Below, piece by piece: positions 6,035 through 14,926 of a DNA stretch of 47,235 bases. Made by a program: the position numbers and the translations under genes. Where the stretch lies: NCBI GenBank assembly GCA_016710965.1, contig JADJTW010000034.1, positions 1-47,235 on the forward strand, given 5' to 3'. This DNA comes from Flavobacteriales bacterium. Its GTDB lineage: Bacteria > Bacteroidota > Bacteroidia > Flavobacteriales_F > PHOS-HE28. The first letter of the stretch is position 1. Each line of letters starts with the position of its first letter. The notes beneath the pieces are model-generated. The model did not search any database and was not told the origin of the DNA. It was given only the letters and a program-made list of their open reading frames with translations.

Positions 6035-6470
6035 TCATACAGGTTTCCGGACCACCATTGCGCTTTATGGCCTTGCGCTGGCCGCCTTGGTTTCCATCCT
6101 GAAGTACATCGAGTACCGGTTTCTGATCCGCGACCTGAGGGTGGAGGTGTACATCGGTGTGGTGGCCGTGCTGTTCACGGCGCTGGGCGTTTGGGCGGGA
6201 TCGAAGCTGATAGAGGGGAAGAAAGCTGCTCCTGCCGTTGTCCCGCACGCGCCGAATGAGGAAGCCTTGCGCGCGGTAGGCATCAGCACGCGCGAGCTTG
6301 ATGTGCTTCAACTGATGGCCCAGGGCTGTTCCAACCAGGAGATCGCCGACAGGCTCTTCATCTCCCTGCCCACGGTGAAGTCCCATTCTTCAAGCTTGTT
6401 CGTGAAGCTGGCCGCAGGCCGACGAACCCAGGCGGTGCATAAGGCCAAGTCCATGGGTATCATTGCTTGA
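6012..6470 (+). CDS. membrane-anchored LuxR-family regulator
   Basis: A 152-residue protein with two transmembrane helices (IALYGLALAALVSILKYIEY and VYIGVVAVLFTALGVWAGSKL). A cytoplasmic LuxR/GerE helix-turn-helix follows from residue 90: GISTRELDVLQLMAQGCSNQ, EIADRLFISLPTVKSHSSSL. This short two-helix LuxR type is common in Bacteroidota and is typically followed by a DUF4199 membrane protein, as here. It probably senses membrane or partner state. ATG 6012 is preferred because GAACTTCG, a -7-like box, ends five bases before it; ATG 5994 would add six residues. It lacks a receiver domain. Confidence 0.8.
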   Translation: MLKAAEIRHTGFRTTIALYGLALAALVSILKYIEYRFLIRDLRVEVYIGVVAVLFTALGVWAGSKLIEGKKAAPAVVPHAPNEEALRAVGISTRELDVLQLMAQGCSNQEIADRLFISLPTVKSHSSSLFVKLAAGRRTQAVHKAKSMGIIA

Positions 6471-6474
6471 TCGA

Positions 6475-6530
6475 CATCCTCCTTCGGTATGGATCTGCGC
6501 TGCGAAGCGCGCGATCCATACTAAAGGATG
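6475..6530. repeat. long nested hairpin between the LuxR and DUF4199 genes
   Basis: GTATGGATC (6487-6495) pairs with GATCCATAC (6513-6521), with an inner GCGCT/AGCGC stem and an outer CATCCT (6475-6480)/AGGATG (6525-6530). It begins 5 bp after the LuxR stop codon. It may attenuate or terminate readthrough into the next gene; there is no T-tract. Confidence 0.5.
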
Positions 6531-6581
6531 AGGCGTCGGCGGCTGCCTTACCCTTGGTTCGCGGCCATAAAACCAACACCC

Positions 6582-7112
6582 ATGAAGAAGATCATCCTCA
6601 CCTACGGCATCATCGGAGGCATCATCGTGTCGGCCATGATGTGGCTGACCCTCGGCAGCGGAAACCACGACTTCGACAACGGTATGTGGATCGGCTACAC
6701 GACCATGGTCATCGCCCTCTCGACCATCTTCTTCGCCATCAAGGGCTTCCGCGATAAGCATTTGCATGGGTCCATCACCTTCGGGAAGGCTTTCCTCATG
6801 GGCCTGTACATCACGTTGGTGGTTTCCACGCTCTACGTGGCCTCGTGGATGGTGCTCAGCAGCGTATCCGATCAGGATTTCATGACGGAGTACTATGAGC
6901 ACGAGAAAGCGAAGCTCGAAGGGAGCGATATGCCGGCTGCGGAAGTAGAGGCCCATCTTCAGGAGATGCGGGAGTTCGGCGAGATGTACAAGAACCCTGT
7001 CGTGAAGATCGGGTTCACCTACATGGAGATCCTGCCTGTGGGACTGCTGATCAGCTTGCTCTGTGCGGCCATCCTGAAGCGCCGTGCGCCGTCCGGCGAG
7101 GCGCGAGCATGA
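6582..7112 (+). CDS. DUF4199 membrane protein
   Basis: A 176-residue integral membrane protein with four predicted helices: residues about 4-24 (ILTYGIIGGIIVSAMMWL), 36-55, 72-95 (FGKAFLMGLYITLVVSTLYV) and 148-168. A charged, coiled-coil-like segment between helices three and four (YYEHEKAKLEGSD through EMREFGEMYKN) fits the DUF4199 pattern. The family is confined mainly to Bacteroidota and its biochemical role is unknown. The usual neighbour is a small LuxR regulator like the one just upstream, so the two probably act together. ATG 6582 is chosen because it starts MKKIILTYG directly before the first helix. Confidence 0.85.
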   Translation: MKKIILTYGIIGGIIVSAMMWLTLGSGNHDFDNGMWIGYTTMVIALSTIFFAIKGFRDKHLHGSITFGKAFLMGLYITLVVSTLYVASWMVLSSVSDQDFMTEYYEHEKAKLEGSDMPAAEVEAHLQEMREFGEMYKNPVVKIGFTYMEILPVGLLISLLCAAILKRRAPSGEARA

Positions 7113-7166
7113 CAATGCCTGTACGCGAGCCGGTCCAAAGCCAGGGACCCTGGATCACCACCGGAG

Positions 7167-7640
7167 CTATCTCCCCGGGCAGGTCATCATGCAGCTCGTC
7201 TTGATCAGCCCATCGCCGTTCACGAGCTGCCGGAACCGGACATCCTTCCAGCTCACGGTTACGCGGTCGCCATCCACGCATACGGTGGCGGTCTTGCCAT
7301 CATCGGCGAAGTCCAAGGTCTCCACTTCGTTGCCGGAGTAGTAATAGTATTTCACTGACACCTCGCCCTCGCCTGGCTCGGCATCGTGGTTCACCATGGT
7401 GAATTCGGTTGTTTCGGCAGGGATGCTGCCCAGCTTGAGAGTGACGATCTCGAAGCCATCATCCATCACCAAGGTCTTGCACCCATTGCTGCCCTTCACC
7501 GCCTGATCGCTTGAGCTGCCGCCGAGAGTGGCGAAATAGTTGTTGCCATCCTTGCAAGCGCCCTGGGCCATCGTATGAGCGGCGTTGGTGAAGAGGGCTG
7601 AAGCCAGCAGGCTGATGAGAAGGATACGGTTGGAGCGCAT
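7167..7640 (-). CDS. secreted hypothetical protein
   Basis: A 157-residue protein with a signal peptide ending in HTMAQ at about residue 26. The mature part has five cysteines (GACKDG, NGCKTL, ATVCVDG, TSCMMTCPG), suggesting disulfides, and alternating beta-strand patterns (EVSVKYYYYSGNEVETLDF, TVCVDGDRVTVSWKDV). I recognise no family. It is transcribed convergently with the DUF4199 gene and divergently from katG, whose promoter lies in the 160-bp gap. Probably periplasmic or surface. Confidence 0.6.
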   Translation of the reverse strand: MRSNRILLISLLASALFTNAAHTMAQGACKDGNNYFATLGGSSSDQAVKGSNGCKTLVMDDGFEIVTLKLGSIPAETTEFTMVNHDAEPGEGEVSVKYYYYSGNEVETLDFADDGKTATVCVDGDRVTVSWKDVRFRQLVNGDGLIKTSCMMTCPGR

Positions 7641-7747
7641 GGTGCGTGTTTATCGGACCAAGATATCCAAGTAAGCACGACCGTTGGGACCTGTGGCGCA
7701 AGCCGATCCGTTCGATCGGTTTTCAGCCTTGAACATGATATCGAACA

Positions 7748-7777
7748 TTTGCTCGGGCCAAGTGTCAGCTACTTTCG
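7748..7777 (+). promoter_or_regulatory. katG promoter
   Basis: A -33 element TTTG (7748-7751) and a -7 element TACTTTCG (7770-7777) are separated by 18 bases, the layout of primary-sigma promoters in Bacteroidota. It leaves a leader of about 20 nt before the katG ATG at 7801. This is the only promoter in the window where both boxes are clear. Confidence 0.6.
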
Positions 7778-9049
7778 CGCTCCATTCCAATGCGATCATC
7801 ATGGCGAACGAGACTTTACCCGGAACCGCGCAAGAAGACACCGGTCCAGCAACGAACGGCAACGGCAGATGTCCTGTCATCCACGGCGCGCTGCATCAAC
7901 CTGTCGCCGGTCGCGGCATGCGCAACACCGATTGGTGGCCCGAGCAGTTGAACCTCGGCATTCTGCACCAACACCAGCCGGTGAGCGATCCCATGGACCC
8001 GGGATTCAACTATGCTGAAGCCTTCAAGAAGCTCGACTACAAGTCCCTCAAAGCCGATCTCACGAAGCTGATGACCGACTCGCAGGAGTGGTGGCCTGCC
8101 GACTGGGGACACTACGGCGGTCTTATGATCCGCATGGCCTGGCACGCAGCGGGAACGTACCGCACTGCGGATGGCCGCGGTGGTGCAGGCAGTGGCAACC
8201 AACGCTTCGCGCCGCTGAACAGTTGGCCCGATAACGGCAACCTGGACAAGGCCCGTCGCCTGCTGTGGCCCATCAAGCAGAAGTACGGCAACCACATCAG
8301 CTGGGCGGATCTCTTCATCCTCGCAGGTAACGTTGCACTGGAGTCCATGGGCTTCTCCACCTTCGGTTTCGGCGGAGGTCGCGCTGACATCTGGGCGCCG
8401 GAGGAAGACGTGTACTGGGGTGCCGAAGCAGAATGGCTCGCCACCAGCGACAAGGAGAACAGCCGCTACACCGGCAACCGCGAGTTGGAGGCGCCGCTTG
8501 CGGCCGTGCAGATGGGCCTGATCTATGTGAACCCGCAAGGCCCCGACGGCAACCCCGATCCCGTGGCCAGTGGCCGCGATGTGCGCGAGACCTTCAAGCG
8601 CATGGCCATGAACGATGAAGAGACCGTGGCGCTCACCGCCGGCGGCCACACCTTCGGGAAAATGCATGGTGCGGCACCGGACTCGCATGTAGGGCCACCG
8701 CCAGAAGGCGCACCCATCGAGGCCCAAGGCTTCGGCTGGATCAACAAGTACGGCAGCGGCAAGGCCGGCGATACCATCACCAGCGGGCTCGAAGGCGCGT
8801 GGAAGCCGAATCCGACAAAGTGGGACAACGGCTACTTCGACATGCTCTTCGGCTACGAGTGGGAGTTGACCAAGAGCCCGGCGGGAGCTCACCAGTGGGT
8901 GGCCAAGAACGTTAAGCCGGAGGACATGATCCCCGATGCGCATGATCCGAACAAGAAGCACCCGCCGATGATGACCACGGCGGACCTGTCGCTGCGCTTC
9001 GACCCGATTTACGAGCCGATTAGCCGCCGCTTCCACAAGGACCCAGCAG

Positions 9050-10057
<1,008 letters not shown>

Positions 10058-10096
10058 TCGAGGCGATCGTCATTCGGTTTTCCAAGGAACGAAGGG

Positions 10097-10118
10097 TGCG
10101 GCCTGGCAACAGGCCGCA
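10097..10118 (+). terminator. hairpin terminator after katG
   Basis: TGCGGCCTG and CAGGCCGCA form a perfect 9-bp stem closed by a GCAA tetraloop, 40 bp after the katG stop, followed by TTCCGTTTG. Only a weak T-tail is present. Confidence 0.6.
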
Positions 10119-10204
10119 TTCCGTTTGCAGTGGACCGAACGAGGGGAGTCCCCGTGCATCGCGAATTCTGCCTGCCGGGAGGCGCGTGCTTTACGGCTGG
10201 CCCA

Positions 10205-10558
10205 TCAACACTTATTGCCTGCCTTCTCCTCCACGTGGACATCGAGGAATTCAACGGCGCCTTTTATTCCTGCCTCATGGAGCAGGCGCTTCACCACGGC
10301 GATCACATCCGCCTTGTCCGAGGTCCGCAATGCACTGAAGTGCAGAACGACGATGCCTGAACGGACGCATCCGTATTCGAGGTTCACATCGGTCTCCCGC
10401 CCGATGCGAGCCGATATCCCGGCCCAGCCAGCATCGTCCAAGCCATCGATGTGGACGGTCACCAAGGCATCGGTGATCGCACCGGGCGAATCATCCTGGG
10501 CAGACGCCTTCGGAACGAGGAGCGCGAGGATCAGGAGGCTGAATAGAAGCTTGTGCAT
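10205..10558 (-). CDS. small secreted protein with ferredoxin-like pattern
   Basis: A 117-residue protein with a signal peptide (MHKLLFSLLILALLVPKASAQ). The mature part shows a beta-alpha-beta-beta-alpha-beta order: ALVTVHIDGLDD, GWAGISARIG, VNLEYGCVRSGIVVLHF, DKADVIAVVKRLLHEAG, AVEFLDVHVEE. This resembles the heavy-metal-associated (HMA) ferredoxin-like fold but lacks a CxxC metal motif; single cysteines stand mid-chain and at the very C-terminus. It is last in a minus-strand group of three exported proteins. ATG 10558 is chosen for the signal peptide. The function is unknown. Confidence 0.6.
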   Translation of the reverse strand: MHKLLFSLLILALLVPKASAQDDSPGAITDALVTVHIDGLDDAGWAGISARIGRETDVNLEYGCVRSGIVVLHFSALRTSDKADVIAVVKRLLHEAGIKGAVEFLDVHVEEKAGNKC

Positions 10559-10671
10559 GGTGTTGGAGTTGATGCAAGGTGGTACGCCCCGTGGCGGAAA
10601 GGCATGACCATCGTCATGCGAGCATGGATACGAACGCGGCAGCACTCCGCTTCAGGCCCTGTGGAACGGGT

Positions 10672-11574
10672 TCACAGCCTGTGGTCCAGCCAGTGTATGA
10701 TATTGAGCAGGAGCTGCGGATTCTGTTCAGCGCCCTTCTGGTTCATGCCCATGGGTGCCAGCGCGGGCCCTTGTCGCTGCGCGCTGAACATGGCGGCTTC
10801 GCCAAAGCACACCACACGCCCCTTGCCGTGCTCGAGCATGGCTCCGTTCGTATAGTAGCGTCCGTCGATCCACGCCGTGGAATCGCTGAACTGCCCGGCC
10901 TGTTCAGGGAGCAGGATCGCGTAGTCATCGCCGAAGCTGGTGATGGGCACTGCGCTGGGTGGCGGCAGGAATGCGCTACCTGTGAAGACCGTGATGCGTT
11001 CGACACGTTCCTCGGGCCTGCCGCCAGTGGTGATCGCATTCACCGTGAGGTTGCCTTTCTCAATGGAGAACTCCTCGGCGCCACCATCATTGCGCATCGC
11101 GTAGCCATTCGCCCAGTTGAAGTCGAACGCTCGCGCGAGGCGACGGACAGCCCCACCGAAAGGCATGTGGTCGGCGATCAGGAAGAGACTGCCGCCGCCG
11201 CGCACCCATTCCTCCACGGCGGTCGCTTCGTCGGTGGTGAAGGCGTGTGCCGTGGGCAGCACCCATTGCCCTTCGTCGCCGAGCGCATTGGATATGACCA
11301 GGATGCTGGCCTGCTTGAGGTGGTCTGCTGTGGAAAGCCCGGTACCAGGAACCACCCGATAACCGTCCGCTGCCACCACATTGGCGAAGGCCCTGTAGCG
11401 GCCATCCATCCGATGGAAGTTGAAGTGCGCCTCATCGATCATCACCACCGGCCCTTGTTGCGGCGCATAGGCTGGTGAAGCAGCGTGGTAGCTGAATGAG
11501 CTATCGGGGACCTGTTGGGCCGTGGAGCGCCCAGCGATCGCGAGCAGGCACAGCGGGGCAAAGAGGTAGCGCAT
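10672..11574 (-). CDS. secreted DUF4350-like / class I glutamine-amidotransferase-fold protein
   Basis: A 300-residue protein with a signal peptide (LFAPLCLLAIAGRSTAQ). The mature protein shows the pattern of DUF4350 and ThuA-like flavodoxin folds: GPVVMIDEAHFNFHRMDGRY, then ADGYRVVPGTG, KQASILVISNALG, TTDEATAVEEWVRGGGSLFL, IADHMPFGG, and late GKGRVVCFGEAAMFSAQ. Proteins of this type usually bind rather than hydrolyse, and no catalytic Cys-His-Glu triad is obvious. The tail LLLNIIHWLDHRL is also typical of these proteins. It sits between two other small exported proteins on the same strand, with gaps of 113 and 56 bp. Confidence 0.7.
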   Translation of the reverse strand: MRYLFAPLCLLAIAGRSTAQQVPDSSFSYHAASPAYAPQQGPVVMIDEAHFNFHRMDGRYRAFANVVAADGYRVVPGTGLSTADHLKQASILVISNALGDEGQWVLPTAHAFTTDEATAVEEWVRGGGSLFLIADHMPFGGAVRRLARAFDFNWANGYAMRNDGGAEEFSIEKGNLTVNAITTGGRPEERVERITVFTGSAFLPPPSAVPITSFGDDYAILLPEQAGQFSDSTAWIDGRYYTNGAMLEHGKGRVVCFGEAAMFSAQRQGPALAPMGMNQKGAEQNPQLLLNIIHWLDHRL

Positions 11575-11630
11575 GCTGCAAGATCGCTCTGCTCAGGAAA
11601 CCGCATCCGGTCCATGTGACCGGCGGTGGA

Positions 11631-12128
11631 TCATGGTTCGCACGCATTCGGTTCCCCACCGGTCCTGGTGTAGTCGTGATCCACGTTGAGGCGCCCGTTG
11701 CTATGGTGGAAGCGCAATTGGCCAACAGCGTTGGCATAGCGCGAGCATCCTTGCTCCTTGTCCTCCTCGATCATGACCGTGAAGCGGATGGTACGTGACC
11801 GCTTTTGGCCTCCGTCGTGCGCGTGGTGCGTATCGAGGTACACTTCCTTGTCCAGGGCACCGGGGTGCTGGAAGCCGATGCGGTAGCCTTCTTCTGAGGG
11901 AAGGTCGAAGCGGAATGCGCGGGAACGGGTGCGCTTGGCCCACTTGATGGTGCCGGAGGTGTCGCGCACGAAGATGGTAGTGTGGTCGCCGGGTTGAGCG
12001 TCAATGATGCGACCGCGAATGCGGATCGTTGGACTGCTCTGGGCATGTGCGAGAGCAAGCAGCAGCATACCGCAGGAGAGGAGCAATGAACGTGCGACGG
12101 TCGATTGGTGCGTCAGGGTGGGCATCAT
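11631..12128 (-). CDS. secreted hypothetical protein
   Basis: A 165-residue protein with a signal peptide (VARSLLLSCGMLLLALAHAQ). The mature domain starts IRIRGRIIDAQPGDHTTIFV, then FRFDLPSEEGYRIGFQHPG, KEVYLDTHHAHDGG and RTIRFTVMIEED. This is the pattern of a small beta-sandwich of the carboxypeptidase-regulatory or DUF4369 type found in Bacteroidota exports. ATG 12128 is chosen because TCTCTTCG, a -7-like box, ends four bases before it; a second ATG follows at once. It is first in a run of three exported-protein genes. Function unknown. Confidence 0.6.
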   Translation of the reverse strand: MMPTLTHQSTVARSLLLSCGMLLLALAHAQSSPTIRIRGRIIDAQPGDHTTIFVRDTSGTIKWAKRTRSRAFRFDLPSEEGYRIGFQHPGALDKEVYLDTHHAHDGGQKRSRTIRFTVMIEEDKEQGCSRYANAVGQLRFHHSNGRLNVDHDYTRTGGEPNACEP

Positions 12129-12483
12129 GGGGCGAAGAGAGGTCATGTGCATCATGGCTTGCAACATGATCACGACGGAACGGGATGCCAGCATGATGAG
12201 CGCCGCGGATCCGGATCCGACGGCCTCGCGTCCTTGGTCGACGGGCGGTGTGGAATACGTTGCCATGCCCGCGCGATGATGGATGACTGCGCTGCGAACG
12301 GCCCTTGAACAGATAGCGCCGAACCTGGTGTTCAGCGAACGAACAGGTCGGGTCGATACCGTTCCACCGCCATCGACTGCGGGCCATGCTTGCCTGCTCG
12401 GGAGCGATCGAACCGATCTTCGGGAGCCGTGTACGGGCCTGACCAACATCAACATCATGCTTCTTGCCACCGTCCCACCGACC
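12129..12483. other. 355-bp divergent gap without a recognised gene
   Basis: This gap separates two divergent exported-protein genes. It contains the palindromic stretch CGGATCCGGATCCG (near 12205) and several short GATCG repeats. I see no convincing gene, RNA or terminator. It should hold the promoter of the ARPP-1 gene at 12484, but no good -7 box is close to that start. Confidence 0.4.
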
Positions 12484-13422
12484 ATGCGCACTACCGCACT
12501 GGTCATTCCCCTGCTTTGCGCATTGCACGTGCAGGCTCAATACGACTCCAAGAACTTGACCCCGGCGGCCGACGCCGCCACTGAAGAGCGCTTCAACTGT
12601 GACAAGCTGCGGCTGTATCCGATCATGGCCAGTGATGTGTTCCGCGAGGCCAATGCCGATATGGGCCGCGTGGTGCCGCTCAACAAAGCGCTGGAGGATG
12701 GCCGCCTGAAGATCAATGAGCACGGCGAAGGCGCCACCGTGAACACCCTGCAAGCCATCAACACTTCCACGGACACCATCTACCTCATGCAGGGCGAAGT
12801 GGTGGTGGGCGGCCAGCAGGATCGCATGCTGGCGCAGGATGTACTGATCCTCCCAGGGGCCACCATGGACATAGGAGCCTTCTGCGTAGAGCATGGTCGG
12901 TGGAGCGAGAACGGCACCGGGCAGGGCTTCCATAGCACCATTGGCGTGGTGGACCAGCAGGTGCGCAAGGCCGCAGCCGTGGAAGGGGAGCAGACGGGGG
13001 TGTGGGATGCGGTAGCCAAGGACATGCAGGTGAATAGCACCAGGTCGGCGAGCGGGAGCTATGCGCACCTGATGCACGACAAGGAGTTCCAAGCCGAGCG
13101 TGAGCGCTATCGCGAGCGCCTGCTCGGCCTGCCTTCGGCGAAGCCTGGCGTGGTGGGCGTGATCGCCGTGAGCGGCGACAAGGTGGTGGGCTGCGATGTC
13201 TTCGCCACCGAGGCGCTCTTCGCACAAGCCTATCCGCAATTGATCGATGCCTACATCGCCGAAGCGCTGAACAACGGCAGCGCCGTGACCATGACCAGCG
13301 CACAAGTGGTGGAGTATTTCAGCAAGCTCTTCGCCGAGGAGGATGAGTTGGAGAAGAAGACCGAAGGAAGCGGCTACCTCTTCAAGTCGAAGGGACGCAC
13401 TTACCGCGTGAGCAAGTTCTAG
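12484..13422 (+). CDS. secreted ARPP-1 (DUF6569) family protein
   Basis: A 312-residue exported protein with the signal peptide MRTTALVIPLLCALHVQAQ. Nearly the whole mature part matches the ARPP-1 domain pattern: a loop equivalent to NTSTDTIYLMQGEVVVGGQQ followed by DRMLAQDVLILPG, then the signature CVEHGRWSENG and a run of short helices. The family is found with ADP-ribosylglycohydrolase and phosphatase-type genes, and its reaction is not known. Here no such partner is adjacent, and the protein is exported, which is typical of the Bacteroidota members. ATG 12484 is chosen for the signal peptide; ATG 12457 is also in frame. Confidence 0.7.
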   Translation: MRTTALVIPLLCALHVQAQYDSKNLTPAADAATEERFNCDKLRLYPIMASDVFREANADMGRVVPLNKALEDGRLKINEHGEGATVNTLQAINTSTDTIYLMQGEVVVGGQQDRMLAQDVLILPGATMDIGAFCVEHGRWSENGTGQGFHSTIGVVDQQVRKAAAVEGEQTGVWDAVAKDMQVNSTRSASGSYAHLMHDKEFQAERERYRERLLGLPSAKPGVVGVIAVSGDKVVGCDVFATEALFAQAYPQLIDAYIAEALNNGSAVTMTSAQVVEYFSKLFAEEDELEKKTEGSGYLFKSKGRTYRVSKF

Positions 13423-13465
13423 CCACGGAACCTTCCCGAGGGAATCGATCCCCACCCGCATGACG

Positions 13466-13473
13466 TAATCTTG
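13466..13473 (+). promoter_or_regulatory. -7 promoter box before 13479
   Basis: TAATCTTG, one mismatch from TAnnTTTG, ends five bases before the ATG at 13479. This predicts a leaderless transcript. Confidence 0.35.
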
Positions 13474-13478
13474 TGGTG

Positions 13479-13814
13479 ATGAAAGCCGCGCTCTTCTTCA
13501 TGGCCACGTTGCTCATGGCGTCGGTAGCCGATGCGCAGGAGCGTCCTCTAGCGCAGCAATTGTTGGATCCTAGTGTAAGCCCAACTCCGGATTCCACTGT
13601 TGTTGATGCGGATAGGGCGCCTTCGGTCGCTGTTTCTCCAGGGCAGGACAGCGCTGCTGTGGATTACGTACCTCCTGACGCTGGCGCCCCCGGATCGCTG
13701 CGTGAGAAGCAAGAGAACATGGGCCGGCGTGCTATGCGGAAGAATCGATCGGCCGTTCGCCTTGGCATCGGTATTCCCCTCGGCCTGTTCTCCGGTATTT
13801 GGATCTCGTTCTGA
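13479..13814 (+). CDS. small secreted or membrane-anchored hypothetical protein
   Basis: A 111-residue protein with a signal peptide (MKAALFFMATLLMASVADAQ). The middle is low-complexity and rich in Asp, Ser, Pro and Val (about residues 28-70). A basic patch follows (RRAMRKNRSAVR), then a hydrophobic C-terminus LGIGIPLGLFSGIWISF that could be a membrane segment or a glycine-zipper-like end. No family is recognised. ATG 13479 is favoured over the two preceding GTG codons because of the adjacent -7 box. It is convergent with the DinB-type gene, with stops 17 bp apart. Confidence 0.55.
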   Translation: MKAALFFMATLLMASVADAQERPLAQQLLDPSVSPTPDSTVVDADRAPSVAVSPGQDSAAVDYVPPDAGAPGSLREKQENMGRRAMRKNRSAVRLGIGIPLGLFSGIWISF

Positions 13815-13831
13815 GCGCGGTCCCTCGCCGA

Positions 13832-14353
13832 TCACATCCCCTTCTCCTGGTTGAACGCCTGCGAAGCGCCCTTTGGAATGGAAAGGCTCTGGAACTCTTC
13901 GCCGAGGAAGAGCTTGCCCAGAAGCACGATCTGCCCGATGTGGTAGGGGATATGCGCCAACTGCCGCACGATGGCCTGTGCCACGGTGTGCGGCTCGGTG
14001 CGTATGCGGACGACACGCTCCAGGTCGATGGGTGTCAGGGCATCGAGGGCGTTGAACAAGCAGGTCCAGCCATCGTTCCATGCGGCCATCACTTCCTCAC
14101 GCGTACTCCAATGCATCTCGAATTCTCCATCGCGGTCGCGCCAGGGCTTCTCGCCATCGGTGGTTAGGAAGTCGGTCCACCTCGAGCGCATGTTGCCGTT
14201 GACGTGCTTCACGATCACGGCGATGCTGTTGTTGCCGGGAGCAGGCGCTCGGAAGAGATCGGCGTCCGAAAGCTGCGCGATGGTCTTCTCGCCCAATGAG
14301 CGGTAGTACACGAATTCCTTGCGGGCGCTCTCGAGGAAGTGCAATGCGGGCAT
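13832..14353 (-). CDS. DinB-superfamily (DUF1572) protein
   Basis: A 173-residue cytoplasmic four-helix-bundle protein. The DUF1572 signature is clear: NSIAVIVKHVNGNMRSRWTD, FLTTDGEKPWRDRDGEFE and late VRQLAHIPYHIGQIVLLGK. Histidines in KHVNGN and HIPYHIG are placed as the usual DinB metal site. Relatives include thiol transferases and stress-induced proteins, but DUF1572 itself has no proven reaction. ATG 14353 is used rather than the TTG two codons upstream. It is divergent from the secreted gene at 14393, with only 39 bp for both promoters. Confidence 0.85.
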   Translation of the reverse strand: MPALHFLESARKEFVYYRSLGEKTIAQLSDADLFRAPAPGNNSIAVIVKHVNGNMRSRWTDFLTTDGEKPWRDRDGEFEMHWSTREEVMAAWNDGWTCLFNALDALTPIDLERVVRIRTEPHTVAQAIVRQLAHIPYHIGQIVLLGKLFLGEEFQSLSIPKGASQAFNQEKGM

Positions 14354-14380
14354 GCCCAAAGGTCGCTGCGATCATTCGAT

Positions 14381-14388
14381 TACATTCG
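14381..14388 (+). promoter_or_regulatory. -7 promoter box before 14393
   Basis: TACATTCG ends four bases before the double ATG at 14393-14398, a close match to TAnnTTTG. Transcription would start at about the A of the start codon. Confidence 0.45.
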
Positions 14389-14392
14389 TTCC

Positions 14393-14926
14393 ATGATGAA
14401 CTCTTCAACTTCCCTGCGGCGCGCGGCCATGCTGGCGTGCGTGGTTGCCCTTCCCATTGCCATGTTGGCTACCGATACGCTCGTGGTGGTGTTCGGTGTC
14501 GTAAAGGACCTGACCTCCGGACTGCCCTTGTCGGAGATCACCGTGACGGCCACCGAGCAGAAGAGCGGCCTGCTGGTGCCTGCGGTCCTGCGCGACAACG
14601 GGCGGTACGAGATCGACATCATGCAAGAGGGCGATTACGTGGTGGAGTACAGCGCACCGGGCCATGTGCCCAAGCGTGTGCAACTGGAATTGCGCGGACC
14701 GACTGCTGAACAATGGAAAGGCGGCTACGGCATGAACGTGGACGTGAACCTCTTCCGCGAGGTGGAGGGCCTGGACCTTACGATGGGCGGCAAGCCGTTC
14801 GGTATCTGCCGCTACGACAAGGCCACCGATGGCTTCAACTGGGATATCGGCTATACCGAGGCCCAGCGAGGCAGGATCGAGAAATTGATGAAAGAGTACG
14901 AGCGGCGCGTTCCTAGCGCTCGATGA
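14393..14926 (+). CDS. secreted carboxypeptidase-regulatory-like domain protein
   Basis: A 177-residue exported protein with a signal peptide (RRAAMLACVVALPIAMLA). Residues about 30-105 form a carboxypeptidase-regulatory-like beta-sandwich: VVVFGVVKDLTSGLPLSEIT, VTATEQKSGLL, NGRYEIDIMQEGDYVVEYSA, then GHVPKRVQLEL. The C-terminal third (residues 115-177) is a mixed segment with GGYGMNVDVNLFREVEGLD and a helical end (RGRIEKLMKEYERRV). Bacteroidota proteins of this layout sit next to OmpA-family envelope proteins, as here. Its 3' end overlaps that of the convergent OmpA gene by 14 bp. Confidence 0.7.
   Translation: MMNSSTSLRRAAMLACVVALPIAMLATDTLVVVFGVVKDLTSGLPLSEITVTATEQKSGLLVPAVLRDNGRYEIDIMQEGDYVVEYSAPGHVPKRVQLELRGPTAEQWKGGYGMNVDVNLFREVEGLDLTMGGKPFGICRYDKATDGFNWDIGYTEAQRGRIEKLMKEYERRVPSAR

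Noticed and set aside
12001..13461. Long minus-strand open frame opposite the ARPP-1 gene
   Set aside because: Its composition is that of a GC-rich shadow (His- and Arg-rich, no domain), while the plus strand has a signal peptide and a recognised domain.
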